Positions 51,648-60,889 of a stretch of 64,000 nucleotides of DNA are shown here, one piece after another. Each line of letters begins with the position of its first letter. Position 1 is the stretch's first letter. Origin of the DNA: Microbulbifer litoralis (GTDB lineage Bacteria; Pseudomonadota; Gammaproteobacteria; Pseudomonadales; Cellvibrionaceae); contig NZ_JALKCV010000019.1 in the NCBI RefSeq assembly GCF_023634065.1, positions 1 through 64,000 of the forward strand, in the 5' to 3' direction. Under the pieces are notes generated by a model. That model saw only the letters and a list, made by a program, of their open reading frames with translations, was not told the DNA's origin and searched no databases. Made by a program: the position numbers and the translations under genes.

Positions 51648-52042
51648 TGTTTGCTATACGAACTCCGGGAATCCGCTGTGTGGGGCTGGTAGCGCTATTC
51701 TGTTGCCCGCCGGCGCTCGCGGAGGACGCGAACAATTTCTGCAGCGCGCAACAGCAGTGGTTGCATCGGGAGCTCGTCGGCGGGCCCTATTTCGACGACT
51801 GGTGCGTGTCCCGGGAATCCCTGCGCGCCGCCGGCAAAACCGGTGATGGCGGCGCCCTGGTACTTTTCCGGATCGGCAAGTCGGGTTCATTGAAACTCAA
51901 TACACAGGTGGCCTGCGATGGAAGCGGGTACGCTGTCGAGGATATTACCGGGAACACCGGCCACCGCCTGTCACCGGACGAGGCGCTGGCGGAGATACCG
52001 GAGGGCGTATTCGAGGCATTGGACAAGCGGCTCTGCCGTTAA
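51647..52042 (+). CDS. exported hypothetical protein
   Basis: A 131-residue protein with a signal peptide ending near residue 25 (ALAED). The mature part holds four Cys (FCSAQQ, DWCVS, VACDG, LCR), so disulfides are likely. No known family. Its start overlaps the preceding stop, and the next exported gene follows 11 bases later. Confidence 0.55.
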   Translation: MFAIRTPGIRCVGLVALFCCPPALAEDANNFCSAQQQWLHRELVGGPYFDDWCVSRESLRAAGKTGDGGALVLFRIGKSGSLKLNTQVACDGSGYAVEDITGNTGHRLSPDEALAEIPEGVFEALDKRLCR

Positions 52043-52053
52043 CGGAGACCCTG

Positions 52054-52494
52054 ATGAAAGGATATATTGCCCTCTGGGCGTTCCGGCTTTTTATTGCCTG
52101 GACCCTGTCGGTGGCGCCGGGCGCGCTGGCGGAAACCCTCTTCTACTGTGAAACCGAGGGCGGCAAGAAGGTGGAGGTGCAGGACCTCGGCAGCCTGATC
52201 AACTACCGGTTCGGCAAAAAACTGTACGATCCCGAGATGGAGCTGACGCTGCCGCGCGAGCGGGCGACGACCTATCAGTGGCCGGGGGCCGGCCCCACCG
52301 AATCCTACTCTGTTTTTATCCCCAACGGGAAAATCGTCTATATCGTTTACACCTCCCGCGAGCGCAGGCCCGGCGGCGAGATGGAATCCGGTATTCTGGT
52401 GCGCGCCGGCGGTGTGGAGCTGGCCACCATCAACTGCAAGCCCGACACGCTCTTTGAAAAGTTGATGGGGGTGGACCTGCCGAAGGAAAGGTAG
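52054..52494 (+). CDS. exported hypothetical protein
   Basis: A 146-residue protein with signal peptide ending near residue 26 (ALA-ET). The mature part begins LFYCETEGGKKVEVQDLG and repeats beta-like strands (YSVFIPNGKIVYIVYTS). Two Cys, near residues 32 and 130, could pair. Small envelope proteins of this layout are common but undescribed. Confidence 0.55.
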   Translation: MKGYIALWAFRLFIAWTLSVAPGALAETLFYCETEGGKKVEVQDLGSLINYRFGKKLYDPEMELTLPRERATTYQWPGAGPTESYSVFIPNGKIVYIVYTSRERRPGGEMESGILVRAGGVELATINCKPDTLFEKLMGVDLPKER

Positions 52495-52520
52495 CCGCCG
52501 CCTCTCCCCCACTGCCGGTT

Positions 52521-54404
52521 TCAGCGCTGTTCGCCGCGCAGCCCCAGCACCTGTTCCTGCAGCGTCTCCGCCCGCGCCGCGGCCGCATCCAGCGGTTTGC
52601 CGGCCACCACCCCGACTCTCGACCAGAAACGCCGCGGCCAGGTGGTGAACGCATTGCCGCCCTTGTGACTGAAGAAGCTGCCCCAGAGGCCGCGCAGGGC
52701 CATGGGGATCACCGGCACCGGGGTGCGGCCGAGAATCTTCTCGATACCGGCCTTGAATGGCTGTAGCTCTCCGTCCTTTGTCAGTTGCCCCTCGGGGAAA
52801 ATACACAGCAGGTCGCCGTCCCTGAGTCCCTGTTCGATTTCCTCGAACGCCTTTTCGTAACCCTCGGGATCCTTCTGCTTCGAACAGATGGGGATGGCGC
52901 GACCGGTCTTGAAGATAAAGTGCAGCACCGGAATCTCGTAGATCGGCTTGTACATGATAAAGCGGATCGGGCGGCGCACGGCGCCGGCCAGCAACAGTGC
53001 ATCCACGTAGCTGACGTGGTTGCAGGCGATGATCGCCGGGCCCTCGGCCGGAATCTGTTCCAGCCCTTCGTGCCTGACCCGGTACATGGTGTGGGACAGC
53101 AACCACACCAGCAAACGCATGGCGAACTCCGGCACGCGGTTGAAAACGAATACCGCCACCGCCGCGTTCATCAGCGCGATCACCATGAAGAACTGCGGGA
53201 TGCTGAAATCCAGCACGCTGAGGAACACGATGCCCAGCACCGCCGAGATCACCATAAACAGCGAGTTCATGATATTGGTCACGGCGATCACCCGCGCGCG
53301 CAGGGCTTTGGCGGTGCGCTCCTGGATCATCGCGTACAGCGGCACGATATACAGGCCACCGAAGACGCCAATCAGCGCCAGGTGAAACAGGAACGCCTTG
53401 GCGCCGGGGCTGTTCCAGAAGGCGGACAGGCTCAATTCCTGCAGCGGCTGCAGTTCGCCGCCGATCAGCGACAGGGCGATACCGGCATAGGTCAGGCCGG
53501 CGGCGCCCAGCGGCACCAGCCCCAGCTCGATGCGGCCGCCGGACAGGCGCTCGCAGGCGAGCGAGCCGATGGCCACACCGACGGTAAAGCTGCACAGCAG
53601 CAGTGCCACCAGCGGTTCGTCGCCGCCCAGTACATTCTTGCCGAAGCTCGGTATCTGCGTCAGGTAGGCGGCGCCCAGCAGCCAGAACCAGGAGATGCCG
53701 ACGATGGCGTAGAAGATCGCCGGCGTCTTGGCCACCTCGCGCAGCATGCGCACCGTCTGGCGAAACGGATTCAGGTCGACTTTCAATTCCGGTGCCGGCG
53801 CCGGCGCCCCGGGAATGGCGCGGCACACCAGGTAGCCGGCCAGCGCCACGCCGATGATCATGCCGCCGATCCAGGAACTGTTGCTGTCGGCATCGCTGGC
53901 GCCGGACAGGATGGTGCCGACAATGGTGCCGCCGAGAATCGCGACGAAAGTGGCCATCTCCACCAGCGCATTGCCGCCCACCAGCTCCGTCTTGCGCAGG
54001 TGCTGCGGCAGGATCGCGTACTTGATGGGGCCGAAAAAGGCTGACTGCACGCCGAGCATGAACAGCACCACCAGGCACAGCGCGTTGCTGCCGCTGACCA
54101 GCGCAAACACGCCGACGATACTGATACCGATTTCAGCCAGCTTGATACGGCGGATCAGCAGGCTCTTGTCGTATTTGTCCGCCAGCTGGCCGGCGGTGGC
54201 GGAGAACAGGAAGAAGGGCAGGATAAACAGCCCCGCGGCCAGGTTGTTGAGCGCGTTCGCCTGGTCCGCGGCCAGGCGGAAGGCGATCATCACCATCAGC
54301 GCGCTCTTGAACACATTGTCGTTAAAGGCGCCGAGCAGCTGGGTCAGGAAAAACGGCAGGAAACGGCGGCTGGCCAGCAGCTGGAACTGATTCTTTGCGG
54401 CCAT
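52521..54404 (-). CDS. MFS transporter-acyltransferase fusion (LplT-PlsC type)
   Basis: A 627-residue membrane protein. Residues about 1-410 hold 12 hydrophobic helices of an MFS transporter of the LplT type (FFLTQLLGAFNDNVFKSALM). Residues about 430-620 are a PlsC-like acyltransferase with the HX4D box NHVSYVD and the FPEGQLTKDGE motif. It is like the Aas protein without its AMP-binding domain. The likely job is flipping lysophospholipid across the inner membrane and re-acylating it. It is a single gene divergent from the channel gene. Confidence 0.88.
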   Translation of the reverse strand: MAAKNQFQLLASRRFLPFFLTQLLGAFNDNVFKSALMVMIAFRLAADQANALNNLAAGLFILPFFLFSATAGQLADKYDKSLLIRRIKLAEIGISIVGVFALVSGSNALCLVVLFMLGVQSAFFGPIKYAILPQHLRKTELVGGNALVEMATFVAILGGTIVGTILSGASDADSNSSWIGGMIIGVALAGYLVCRAIPGAPAPAPELKVDLNPFRQTVRMLREVAKTPAIFYAIVGISWFWLLGAAYLTQIPSFGKNVLGGDEPLVALLLCSFTVGVAIGSLACERLSGGRIELGLVPLGAAGLTYAGIALSLIGGELQPLQELSLSAFWNSPGAKAFLFHLALIGVFGGLYIVPLYAMIQERTAKALRARVIAVTNIMNSLFMVISAVLGIVFLSVLDFSIPQFFMVIALMNAAVAVFVFNRVPEFAMRLLVWLLSHTMYRVRHEGLEQIPAEGPAIIACNHVSYVDALLLAGAVRRPIRFIMYKPIYEIPVLHFIFKTGRAIPICSKQKDPEGYEKAFEEIEQGLRDGDLLCIFPEGQLTKDGELQPFKAGIEKILGRTPVPVIPMALRGLWGSFFSHKGGNAFTTWPRRFWSRVGVVAGKPLDAAAARAETLQEQVLGLRGEQR

Positions 54405-54476
54405 GGATGGGGCTCCTTCTGGATCGACGTGCCTATGGTACTAAGCTTTTCCCTGTAGCACAGCTCTGGAGGTCGA

Positions 54477-55574
54477 GTGCCACACGGAATACAACGAGGG
54501 CGGTTGCCGCTGGCCCTGCTGCTGGCATTGGCGCCATTTGCATTGATTCAGGCGCAACCGGCGGTGGAGCCGGAACCGCGGCAGGTGGAGGTCGGGCTCT
54601 ATATCAGTCCGCCGTTCGTGATGGAGGAGCAGGGCGGGTATACCGGCATGGCCGTCGAGCTGTGGCGGGAGGTGGCCGCGATGCAGAAGCTGCAGTCCCG
54701 CTACCGCGTCTTCGACAGCCTGCGCGAGCTGGTGGAAGCCACCGCCGCCGGCGATGTCGATGTGGCCGTGACCAACCTGACGATCACCGAGGGGCGCGCC
54801 GAGCGTATCGATTTCACCCAACCCTGGTTCGATGGCGGCCTGCGCATCATGGTGGACAAGAGCCAGGGGGGTGGCTTCTGGGCGCTGTTTCGCGGCCTCA
54901 GGGATTCCGGGCACCTGACCGGTTACCTGTGGCTGATCTCGATCATCCTGCTGGTCACGGTGCTGTTCACGCTGTTCGACCGCCGTTTCGACAGCGACTT
55001 CCCGCGCCGCTGGCGCGACGGCCTGGCGGAGAGCTTCTACACCGTGATGTCGATCGCCACGTCCGGGCGGGTGGAACGCAAGAACCTGTTCGGCTGGATC
55101 GGGCGCATCTGGGGCGGGCTGTGGCTGGTGTGCGGCGTGGCGGTGGTGTCCTATATCACCGCATCCGTGACCAGCGTCATGACGTCGCTGACGCTGACCA
55201 GCCAGATCAACGGCGTGCGGGACCTGCCGGGCAAGACGGTGGGTGTGTTCAGCGGCAGCGTGGCCGAGGAATTCGTGCGGCGGGAGGGCATCGCCTCGCG
55301 GGATTTCAAGGATATCGACGACGCGGTGCAGGCGCTGTCCGAGGGGCGCATAGAGGCGATTGTCGGCGACGCCCCGGTGCTGGCCTACTTCGCCCATAGC
55401 CATCCGGAGTTGCCGCTGCTGCTGGTGGGCAGAATCTTCGAACCGGACAAGTACGGCTTCGGGCTGCCGCTGCGGAGCGACCTGGCGCGGCCGATCAGCG
55501 TGGATATTATCGGCGCCTACGAGAGCGGCCGGGTCAAGGAACTGCGCGAGAAGTATTTCGGTTCGCGGCGCTGA
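54477..55574 (+). CDS. prokaryotic ionotropic-glutamate-receptor-like channel
   Basis: A 365-residue protein with a signal peptide ending near residue 27. A solute-binding domain (about 37-130 and 240-362) is split by a pore module: helix M1 (150-167), re-entrant loop (185-200, YTVMSIATSGRVE) and helix M2 (207-235). Arg110 in TITEGRAERIDFTQP and Asp298 in GDAPVLAYF match ligand contacts. The filter region is TSGRVE, not TVGYGD. SYITASVTSVMTSLTLTS resembles the SYTANLAAF region of glutamate receptors. The GTG start has CTGGAGG 5 bases upstream. Confidence 0.85.
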   Translation: MPHGIQRGRLPLALLLALAPFALIQAQPAVEPEPRQVEVGLYISPPFVMEEQGGYTGMAVELWREVAAMQKLQSRYRVFDSLRELVEATAAGDVDVAVTNLTITEGRAERIDFTQPWFDGGLRIMVDKSQGGGFWALFRGLRDSGHLTGYLWLISIILLVTVLFTLFDRRFDSDFPRRWRDGLAESFYTVMSIATSGRVERKNLFGWIGRIWGGLWLVCGVAVVSYITASVTSVMTSLTLTSQINGVRDLPGKTVGVFSGSVAEEFVRREGIASRDFKDIDDAVQALSEGRIEAIVGDAPVLAYFAHSHPELPLLLVGRIFEPDKYGFGLPLRSDLARPISVDIIGAYESGRVKELREKYFGSRR

Positions 55575-56648
55575 TCAACGGTCGTCGACGGCGTTGTCGC
55601 GCAGCAGGTCGTGGACAAAGCTGATCTTGCCCACCACCGGTGGGATAAACAACTCCGGCACATAGTCGATCAGGCCCATGGCGCGGTTCATCTCGTTCAT
55701 GGCGATGCCGAGGCGGCGGTAGCTGTCCATCATCGCCGTCAGCGAGGCGCTGCGGATATCCACCGGCGGTATCAGTTGCATGTGGCTGGCGGTATCCAGC
55801 GCGCTGATCATGTCCAGGTAGGTGGCGAAGGTCTCGGCAAAATCCTCCCAGGGGTGCATGCTGGCGTAGGCGCTGACGAAATGGTTGCGCCAGTCCCCGG
55901 GCGGGCCCTCGCGGTAGTGCCGCTCCAGCGCCTGCTGGTAGGTCGGGTTGTCGTGATTGCCGAAGATTGTGATGCAGCTGTCCTCGCATTGGTCCTTCAC
56001 CAGCAGGTCCCAGTAGTAGTGCCCGATCTCGTGGCGGAAGTGGCCGATCAGGGTGCGGTGGGTCTCGTCCAGTTCCAGGCGCATCTTTTCGCGTTCCAGC
56101 TGGTCCGCCTCGCGGATATTGATGGTGATCTTGCCGTTGGCGTGGCCGGTGTAGACCCGCTCGCCCTCGCCGGTGGTGGTGCGCCACAGGCCCTCGTCCG
56201 GCAATACGTCCGCCTTGAAATCGAAGGAGATGGGCTCCTTGCCCTCGAGCGGGTGCGCGCGGCTGGGGCGCGGCAGGGCCAGCAGGTCGAGGGAAAAGAC
56301 CAGGCGCCGCTTGGCGGCCTCCAGCCGCGCCCATTTCTGCCAGTTGCCGGGCATCGACAGGTCCGGGATGGTGTCGTTGTACTCGCAGCTGTCGCAGAGC
56401 TGCGCGCCGTTGTTGGCGGTCCCGGCGAGCAGGCCGCGGTTGCAGACATTCTCCAGGGCGTAGTTGTCGCATTTCTGCAGTAGCGCACCGCAATCGCCGT
56501 TACCGCAGCGGTACTGTTGCGGCGACTCGGCGATCCAGGCCGTGATGGCGCGACACTGCGGACACCAGCCCACCGGCGTGCCGCAGGCGAGGCAGGTCAC
56601 GCTGTCGAAGAACAGGGTGTTGCCGCAGATACAACTGAAGGTTCTCAT
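55575..56648 (-). CDS. zinc-ribbon and putative zinc metallopeptidase protein
   Basis: A 357-residue protein. The N-terminal zinc ribbon has CICG, CLACG and CPQC motifs (residues 6-32), and a CGNGDCG site follows (about 48-54). The catalytic region has HEIGHYYWD (HEXXH) with HPWEDFAETFATYLD downstream as a third-ligand region. The substrate is not known. The gene is convergent with the channel gene; its stop directly abuts the channel stop. Confidence 0.85.
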   Translation of the reverse strand: MRTFSCICGNTLFFDSVTCLACGTPVGWCPQCRAITAWIAESPQQYRCGNGDCGALLQKCDNYALENVCNRGLLAGTANNGAQLCDSCEYNDTIPDLSMPGNWQKWARLEAAKRRLVFSLDLLALPRPSRAHPLEGKEPISFDFKADVLPDEGLWRTTTGEGERVYTGHANGKITINIREADQLEREKMRLELDETHRTLIGHFRHEIGHYYWDLLVKDQCEDSCITIFGNHDNPTYQQALERHYREGPPGDWRNHFVSAYASMHPWEDFAETFATYLDMISALDTASHMQLIPPVDIRSASLTAMMDSYRRLGIAMNEMNRAMGLIDYVPELFIPPVVGKISFVHDLLRDNAVDDR

Positions 56649-56747
56649 GCTGGTAAGGTTAGCCGCTACGCCGGCTGAGGGGAGGATGGCGCCGGTTGCG
56701 ATAGCGAATAGCTTGGCGGGGAACGGTTTTCAGGGGAGTTGAACCCA

Positions 56748-57296
56748 ATGCAATCGGAAAAGGACAAGATGCTGGCCGGCCAGCCCTATGTGGCGACGGA
56801 TCCGGAGCTGGTGGCGGCGCGCATGCGCGCCAAGTCACTGTGCCACCGTTTCAACCTGGCCGACCCCACCGACCTGCCGGCGCGCATGGCGCTGCTGCAG
56901 GACTTGCTGGAGCTGGCCGGCGACGCGCATATCGAGCCCAATTTTTTCTGCGATTACGGTTTCAATATCCGTATCGGGGAAAATTTCTATTCCAACCACA
57001 ACCTGACGATACTGGATGTCTGTCTCGTGGAGATAGGCGCAAACGTGCTGTTTGGCCCCGGCGTGATGCTGTCCGCGGCCACGCATCCGCTGGATCCGGT
57101 GGAGCGGTTGACAACCGAGTCCGGTGCGCCGATACGGATCGGCGACAGCGTGTGGCTGGGTGGCAATGTGGCGGTGCTGCCCGGTGTGACCATCGGCGAC
57201 AACTGCGTGATCGGCGCCGGCAGTGTGGTGAACCGGGATATCCCGGCGAATTCGCTGGCGGTGGGGAATCCGTGTCGGGTGGTGCGGGGAGTCTGA
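56748..57296 (+). CDS. maltose/galactoside O-acetyltransferase-like enzyme
   Basis: A 182-residue trimeric left-handed beta-helix acetyltransferase of the Maa/NodL/LacA group. The N-terminal cap is MQSEKDKMLAGQPY, the hexapeptide repeats run from about 70 to 170, and the catalytic His lies in SAATHPLDPVER (near residue 113). It acetylates sugars at the 6-position in the family; the acceptor is unknown. ATG at 56748 with GGGGAG 10 bases upstream is preferred to the in-frame TTG at 56739. Confidence 0.9.
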   Translation: MQSEKDKMLAGQPYVATDPELVAARMRAKSLCHRFNLADPTDLPARMALLQDLLELAGDAHIEPNFFCDYGFNIRIGENFYSNHNLTILDVCLVEIGANVLFGPGVMLSAATHPLDPVERLTTESGAPIRIGDSVWLGGNVAVLPGVTIGDNCVIGAGSVVNRDIPANSLAVGNPCRVVRGV

Positions 57297-57323
57297 GTTG
57301 GGGCTTCAGAAAGTTTTGAGCGG

Positions 57324-57344
57324 GTAGGGTGCGCTGTGCGCACC
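57324..57344. repeat. GTAGGGTGCGCTGTGCGCACC palindrome, third copy
   Basis: A near-identical copy of the element at 20814-20836, differing by one base, just after the acetyltransferase gene. Confidence 0.75.
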
Positions 57345-57423
57345 GGGGGAGCCACCGCTGACCAGTTACAGAAATGCCCTGCGGAGCAGGGCTTTCCCGG
57401 CGCGGGCAGCGGGCCCGCAACGG

Positions 57424-59508
57424 TTACCAGATAACGACGCGCTCGTCTTCCGGCAGGTACATGTCGTCGCCTTCCTTCACGTCAAACGCTTTGTAGAAAG
57501 CGTCGACATTCGGCAGTACGCCCAGTACCCGGTACCTGGCCGGAGAGTGGGGATCGGTCTTCATCTTGGTGCTCAGGGCCTCGTCGCGGATCTTGCCGCG
57601 CCACACCTGGGCCCAGCCCATGAACAGGCGCTGGTTGCCGGTAAAGCCGTCGATCACCGGCGACTCCTCACCGTCCAGGGACATCTGGTAGGCCTTGTAG
57701 GCGATGCCCAGGCCGGACAGGTCGCCGATGTTTTCGCCCAGGGTCAGCTCGCCGTTGATGTGTTCGTCCGGCAGCGGTTCGAAGGCGTTGTACTGCGCCA
57801 CCAGCCTGCCGGTGAGCTGCTCGAAGTTCTCCCGGTCGGAGTCGGTCCACCAGTTGTTCAGGTAGCCCTTGCCGTCGTACTTGCTGCCCTTGTCGTCGAA
57901 ACCGTGGCCGATCTCATGGCCGATCACGCCGCCGATACCGCCGTAGTTGACCGCATCGTCCGCCTCCATATTGAAGAACGGCGGTTGCAGGATCGCGGCC
58001 GGGAACACGATCTCGTTCATCGGCGGGTTGTAGTAGGCGTTCACCGTCTGCGGGTTCATGTGCCATTCGTTGCGGTTGAGCGGCTGGCCCAGCTTGCCGC
58101 GCTCGTAGTCGGTTTCAAACCGGTGCGATGCCAGCACATTGCCCACCAGGTCGTCGCCACTGACTTCCAGGGCGCTGTAGTCGCGCCACTCGTCGGGGTA
58201 GCCGATCTTGGTGGTGAAGTTGGCCAGCTTGGTCAGGGCCTCCTTCTTGGTGTCCTCGCTCATCCAGGTGAGCGACTGGATGGAGTCTTTGTAGGCGGCT
58301 TTCAGGTTGTCCACCAGTTCCACCATGCGCGCCTTGGCTTCCGGCGGGAAGTGCTTGGCCACATAGCGTTTGCCCACCAGCTCGCCGGCGGAGCCATTGA
58401 CGAATTTCACCGCGCGCTTCCAGCGCGGTTCCATTTCCTCGACGCCCTGGATCTGTGTGCCGTAGAAGTCGAACTGTGCCTGCGCCAGCTCGCCGTGCAT
58501 GTAGGGCGCCATCGAGGTCAGCAGCTTGACCTTCAGGTAGCGCTTCCAGGTGGACAGGTCGGTATCGGCGATGATCTGGTTGGCAGCGGCGAGATAATCC
58601 GGCTGGCCGGCGATCACCTCTTCGACGCCCTCCATTTTTGCCGCCGGCAGGTACTCATCCCAGTTGATGGCCGGCAGCATGGCTTCCAGCTCCGCCAGGG
58701 ATTTCTTGTTGTAGGTCTTGTCCGGGTCGCGGTTGTCGACGCGGGACCACTGGGGTTCGGCGAGGCTCTCCTCCAGCTTGTAGACGGTGTCGGCCATGGC
58801 TTCGGCGCCGTCCAGGCCCGCCAGTTGCTGGATTCTGACCAGGTAGTTGCGGTAGGCCTGCTGCAGTTTCTTGCCCTTGTCGCTGTCGTCGGAGTAGTAG
58901 TCGCGGTCCGGCAGGCCCAGGCCGGATTGCCAGAAGTAGGCGATATAGGACTCCACATCCTTGGCGTCCTGGTTGATGAAGATGCCGAAGGGCGCGTCGT
59001 AGCCGATGGCGTCGGCGTAGGCGAAGTAGCGGGACAGGTCGTCGCGGTTCTCGATCGCGTCGATCTTCGCCAGTTCGCCGTCCAGGGCGGCCAGGCCGCG
59101 TTTCTCGATCTGCTTCTCGTCCATGAAGCTGTTGTACAGGGCGCCGATCTTCTCGGCATCGGCGCTGTCGGCGTGCTTGCCGGCTTCCATGATCAGGGCC
59201 TTGACCTGCTCGGTGCTGCGGTCGCGCAGCAGGTCGAAGGCGCCCCAGCGGGACTTGTCGGACGGGATTTCGGTCTCCGCCATCCAGGTGCCGTTGACGT
59301 AGCCGAAGAAGTCGTCCTGCGGGCGGACCTCGGTGTTCATGGCGCTGAGGTCGATCCCGGAGCCGAGCTCCGACTGCGCGGCGGGCTGCACCGCGGCGGC
59401 CTGGGCGGAATCGGCGGCCTGCGCGCTGGCCTGATCGGCGGGCGCCTCCGATTTGGAGCAGCCGGCCACCAGGCCGGCGATGGCGACAGAAAGCAGTAAT
59501 TTGTTCAT
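57424..59508 (-). CDS. M13-family metallopeptidase lipoprotein (PepO/neprilysin type)
   Basis: A 694-residue zinc endopeptidase. The lipobox LVAGC (Cys17) makes it a lipoprotein. The M13 N domain spans about 50-430. The zinc site is GHEIGHGFDDKGSKYD (HEXXH) with the third ligand in GENIGDLSG. The end VFPAAILQPPFFN and the C-terminal VIW, matching the family's CxVW form without its Cys, support an intact enzyme. It cleaves short peptides at the periplasmic or surface side. It is transcribed alone. Confidence 0.93.
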   Translation of the reverse strand: MNKLLLSVAIAGLVAGCSKSEAPADQASAQAADSAQAAAVQPAAQSELGSGIDLSAMNTEVRPQDDFFGYVNGTWMAETEIPSDKSRWGAFDLLRDRSTEQVKALIMEAGKHADSADAEKIGALYNSFMDEKQIEKRGLAALDGELAKIDAIENRDDLSRYFAYADAIGYDAPFGIFINQDAKDVESYIAYFWQSGLGLPDRDYYSDDSDKGKKLQQAYRNYLVRIQQLAGLDGAEAMADTVYKLEESLAEPQWSRVDNRDPDKTYNKKSLAELEAMLPAINWDEYLPAAKMEGVEEVIAGQPDYLAAANQIIADTDLSTWKRYLKVKLLTSMAPYMHGELAQAQFDFYGTQIQGVEEMEPRWKRAVKFVNGSAGELVGKRYVAKHFPPEAKARMVELVDNLKAAYKDSIQSLTWMSEDTKKEALTKLANFTTKIGYPDEWRDYSALEVSGDDLVGNVLASHRFETDYERGKLGQPLNRNEWHMNPQTVNAYYNPPMNEIVFPAAILQPPFFNMEADDAVNYGGIGGVIGHEIGHGFDDKGSKYDGKGYLNNWWTDSDRENFEQLTGRLVAQYNAFEPLPDEHINGELTLGENIGDLSGLGIAYKAYQMSLDGEESPVIDGFTGNQRLFMGWAQVWRGKIRDEALSTKMKTDPHSPARYRVLGVLPNVDAFYKAFDVKEGDDMYLPEDERVVIW

Positions 59509-59659
59509 TTCGGGCCTTTATCTCGAAGTTTTAGGCGGAATATTCCCGTCGGATATTACGTCGCGGGAGTGCGGGCGGGCAACCTGGCCTGCGGTGGGGG
59601 GCCGGCGATGGTCGGTCAGTGGGGAAATGCAGATGAATGCTGCGGGTCGGGGGGCAGGT

Positions 59660-59685
59660 GAAAAGCCCCGCGCGGGGCGGGGCTC
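59660..59685 (-). terminator. Rho-independent terminator of the TonB-fusion gene
   Basis: On the minus strand AGCCCCGC and GCGGGGCT form an 8-bp stem followed by TTTTC. It lies 20 bases after the stop codon of the fusion gene at 59705. Confidence 0.8.
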
Positions 59686-59704
59686 TCAGTCAGTATGCGC
59701 CGGG

Positions 59705-60889
59705 TCAGTCCGACAGGCGGAAAGTGATGGGTACCGTGAACTGGAAGTCTTCCTTGATCAGCTGCCGCGGCGCCGACGGGAAGGGGCTGGCGTCCTCCAC
59801 GGCTTCGCGGGCCGCGCGGTTCAGGGTGGCGTAGCGGGAATCCTGTACCGTCTGGATGTCCCGCACCTTGCCCTGCCGGTCGATGGTCACGTTCAGGCGC
59901 ACGCTGCCCTCCTGGCCGCGCTCCTGGGCGCGCTGCGGATAGCGGATGTAGCCGTAGGTGTGGCGCAGCAGCTGCGAGTGGTAGAGCTGGCGCGCCAGGA
60001 TCAGGTCGGCGGTCAGGGGGGCTTCCTCCTCTTCCTCCTCCTCTTCTACCTCCTGCGGTGGCGGGGTGCGCTTGGCGACGGTTTTGGCCGGCTCGGGCTT
60101 GGGCTTGCTCGGTTTGGGCGCGACCTTCTTCGCCGCGGCAGCCGGCTTGTCCAGCGAGGCCAGGGTCGGCGGTGGCACCGCGGCGCCGGCCAGTTCCGGC
60201 TTCTCGACCTCCGGCTTGTCCACATCGGGCTTGGCGGCGGCGGTCTCTTCCTTCGCCGGTTCTTCGTCGGCCTCGTCGGAGCGGGCCTCGATCTGGTCGC
60301 TCACCTGGGCGATGCGCTCGGCGCTCGGCTCCAGGGTTTCGTAGCGGCCCAGCATGGAGGAACTGACATCGCCGTTGGCCAGCAGGCCGTCGCGGTAATC
60401 TGACGACGGCGGTACCGGGCCGATCCAGGCGCGCAACAGGGTATTGAAGAATTCGCGGTCCTCTACCTGGCCCAGCGGAATACCGTTCAGGGCGACGCTG
60501 GTGGTGCCGGTGTCCGCGGCGAAGGCGACGCTCAGGTGATCGCCGCGGTAAAAGCGGCCACCGAACAGGTTGGCGAAGGTCACCATGTTGTCGGCCTGCC
60601 GGGTGAGCAGGTCGCCGGAGTTGTTGATGGCGATGCCTTCCATCCACTGGTTGCGGAAGCGGCGTGCGGAAAGGCTGTCGGCAAGGATGCGCACTTCGAG
60701 GCGGCGCGGTGTATTGTTGTCGAGCAGGGCGTTGGAATTGTCTGTGAGGTTTTCGGAATAGACCGCAGCGATGTAACGGTCCTTGTTGAATTGTTGTTCG
60801 ACGGCGAGTCCGTTCAACAACGGCGCAGCCTGAACGGACAACGCCGTCGCAAACGCCAAGAGAGCGGTGACGAGTTTTATCGGTTTCAT
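59705..60889 (-). CDS. chalcone-isomerase-like domain fused to TonB C-terminal domain
   Basis: A 394-residue envelope protein. A signal peptide ends near residue 21. The next part (about 25-165; VRILADSLSARRFRNQWMEGI, GTTSVALNGIPLG, LLRAWIGPVPPS) resembles chalcone-isomerase-like proteins that bind small hydrophobic ligands in bacteria. A Lys/Pro/Glu-rich linker (about 200-310, with an EVEEEEEEEE run) leads to a TonB C-terminal domain (YIRYPQRAQERGQEGSVRLNVTIDRQGKV). The ATG at 60889 is chosen over a longer frame. Confidence 0.8.
   Translation of the reverse strand: MKPIKLVTALLAFATALSVQAAPLLNGLAVEQQFNKDRYIAAVYSENLTDNSNALLDNNTPRRLEVRILADSLSARRFRNQWMEGIAINNSGDLLTRQADNMVTFANLFGGRFYRGDHLSVAFAADTGTTSVALNGIPLGQVEDREFFNTLLRAWIGPVPPSSDYRDGLLANGDVSSSMLGRYETLEPSAERIAQVSDQIEARSDEADEEPAKEETAAAKPDVDKPEVEKPELAGAAVPPPTLASLDKPAAAAKKVAPKPSKPKPEPAKTVAKRTPPPQEVEEEEEEEEAPLTADLILARQLYHSQLLRHTYGYIRYPQRAQERGQEGSVRLNVTIDRQGKVRDIQTVQDSRYATLNRAAREAVEDASPFPSAPRQLIKEDFQFTVPITFRLSD

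Noticed and set aside
57547-59499. Long plus-strand open frame of about 650 codons
   Set aside because: It lies antisense to the M13 peptidase gene, which carries HEIGH, ENIGD and a lipobox. The antisense product has no recognisable domain.
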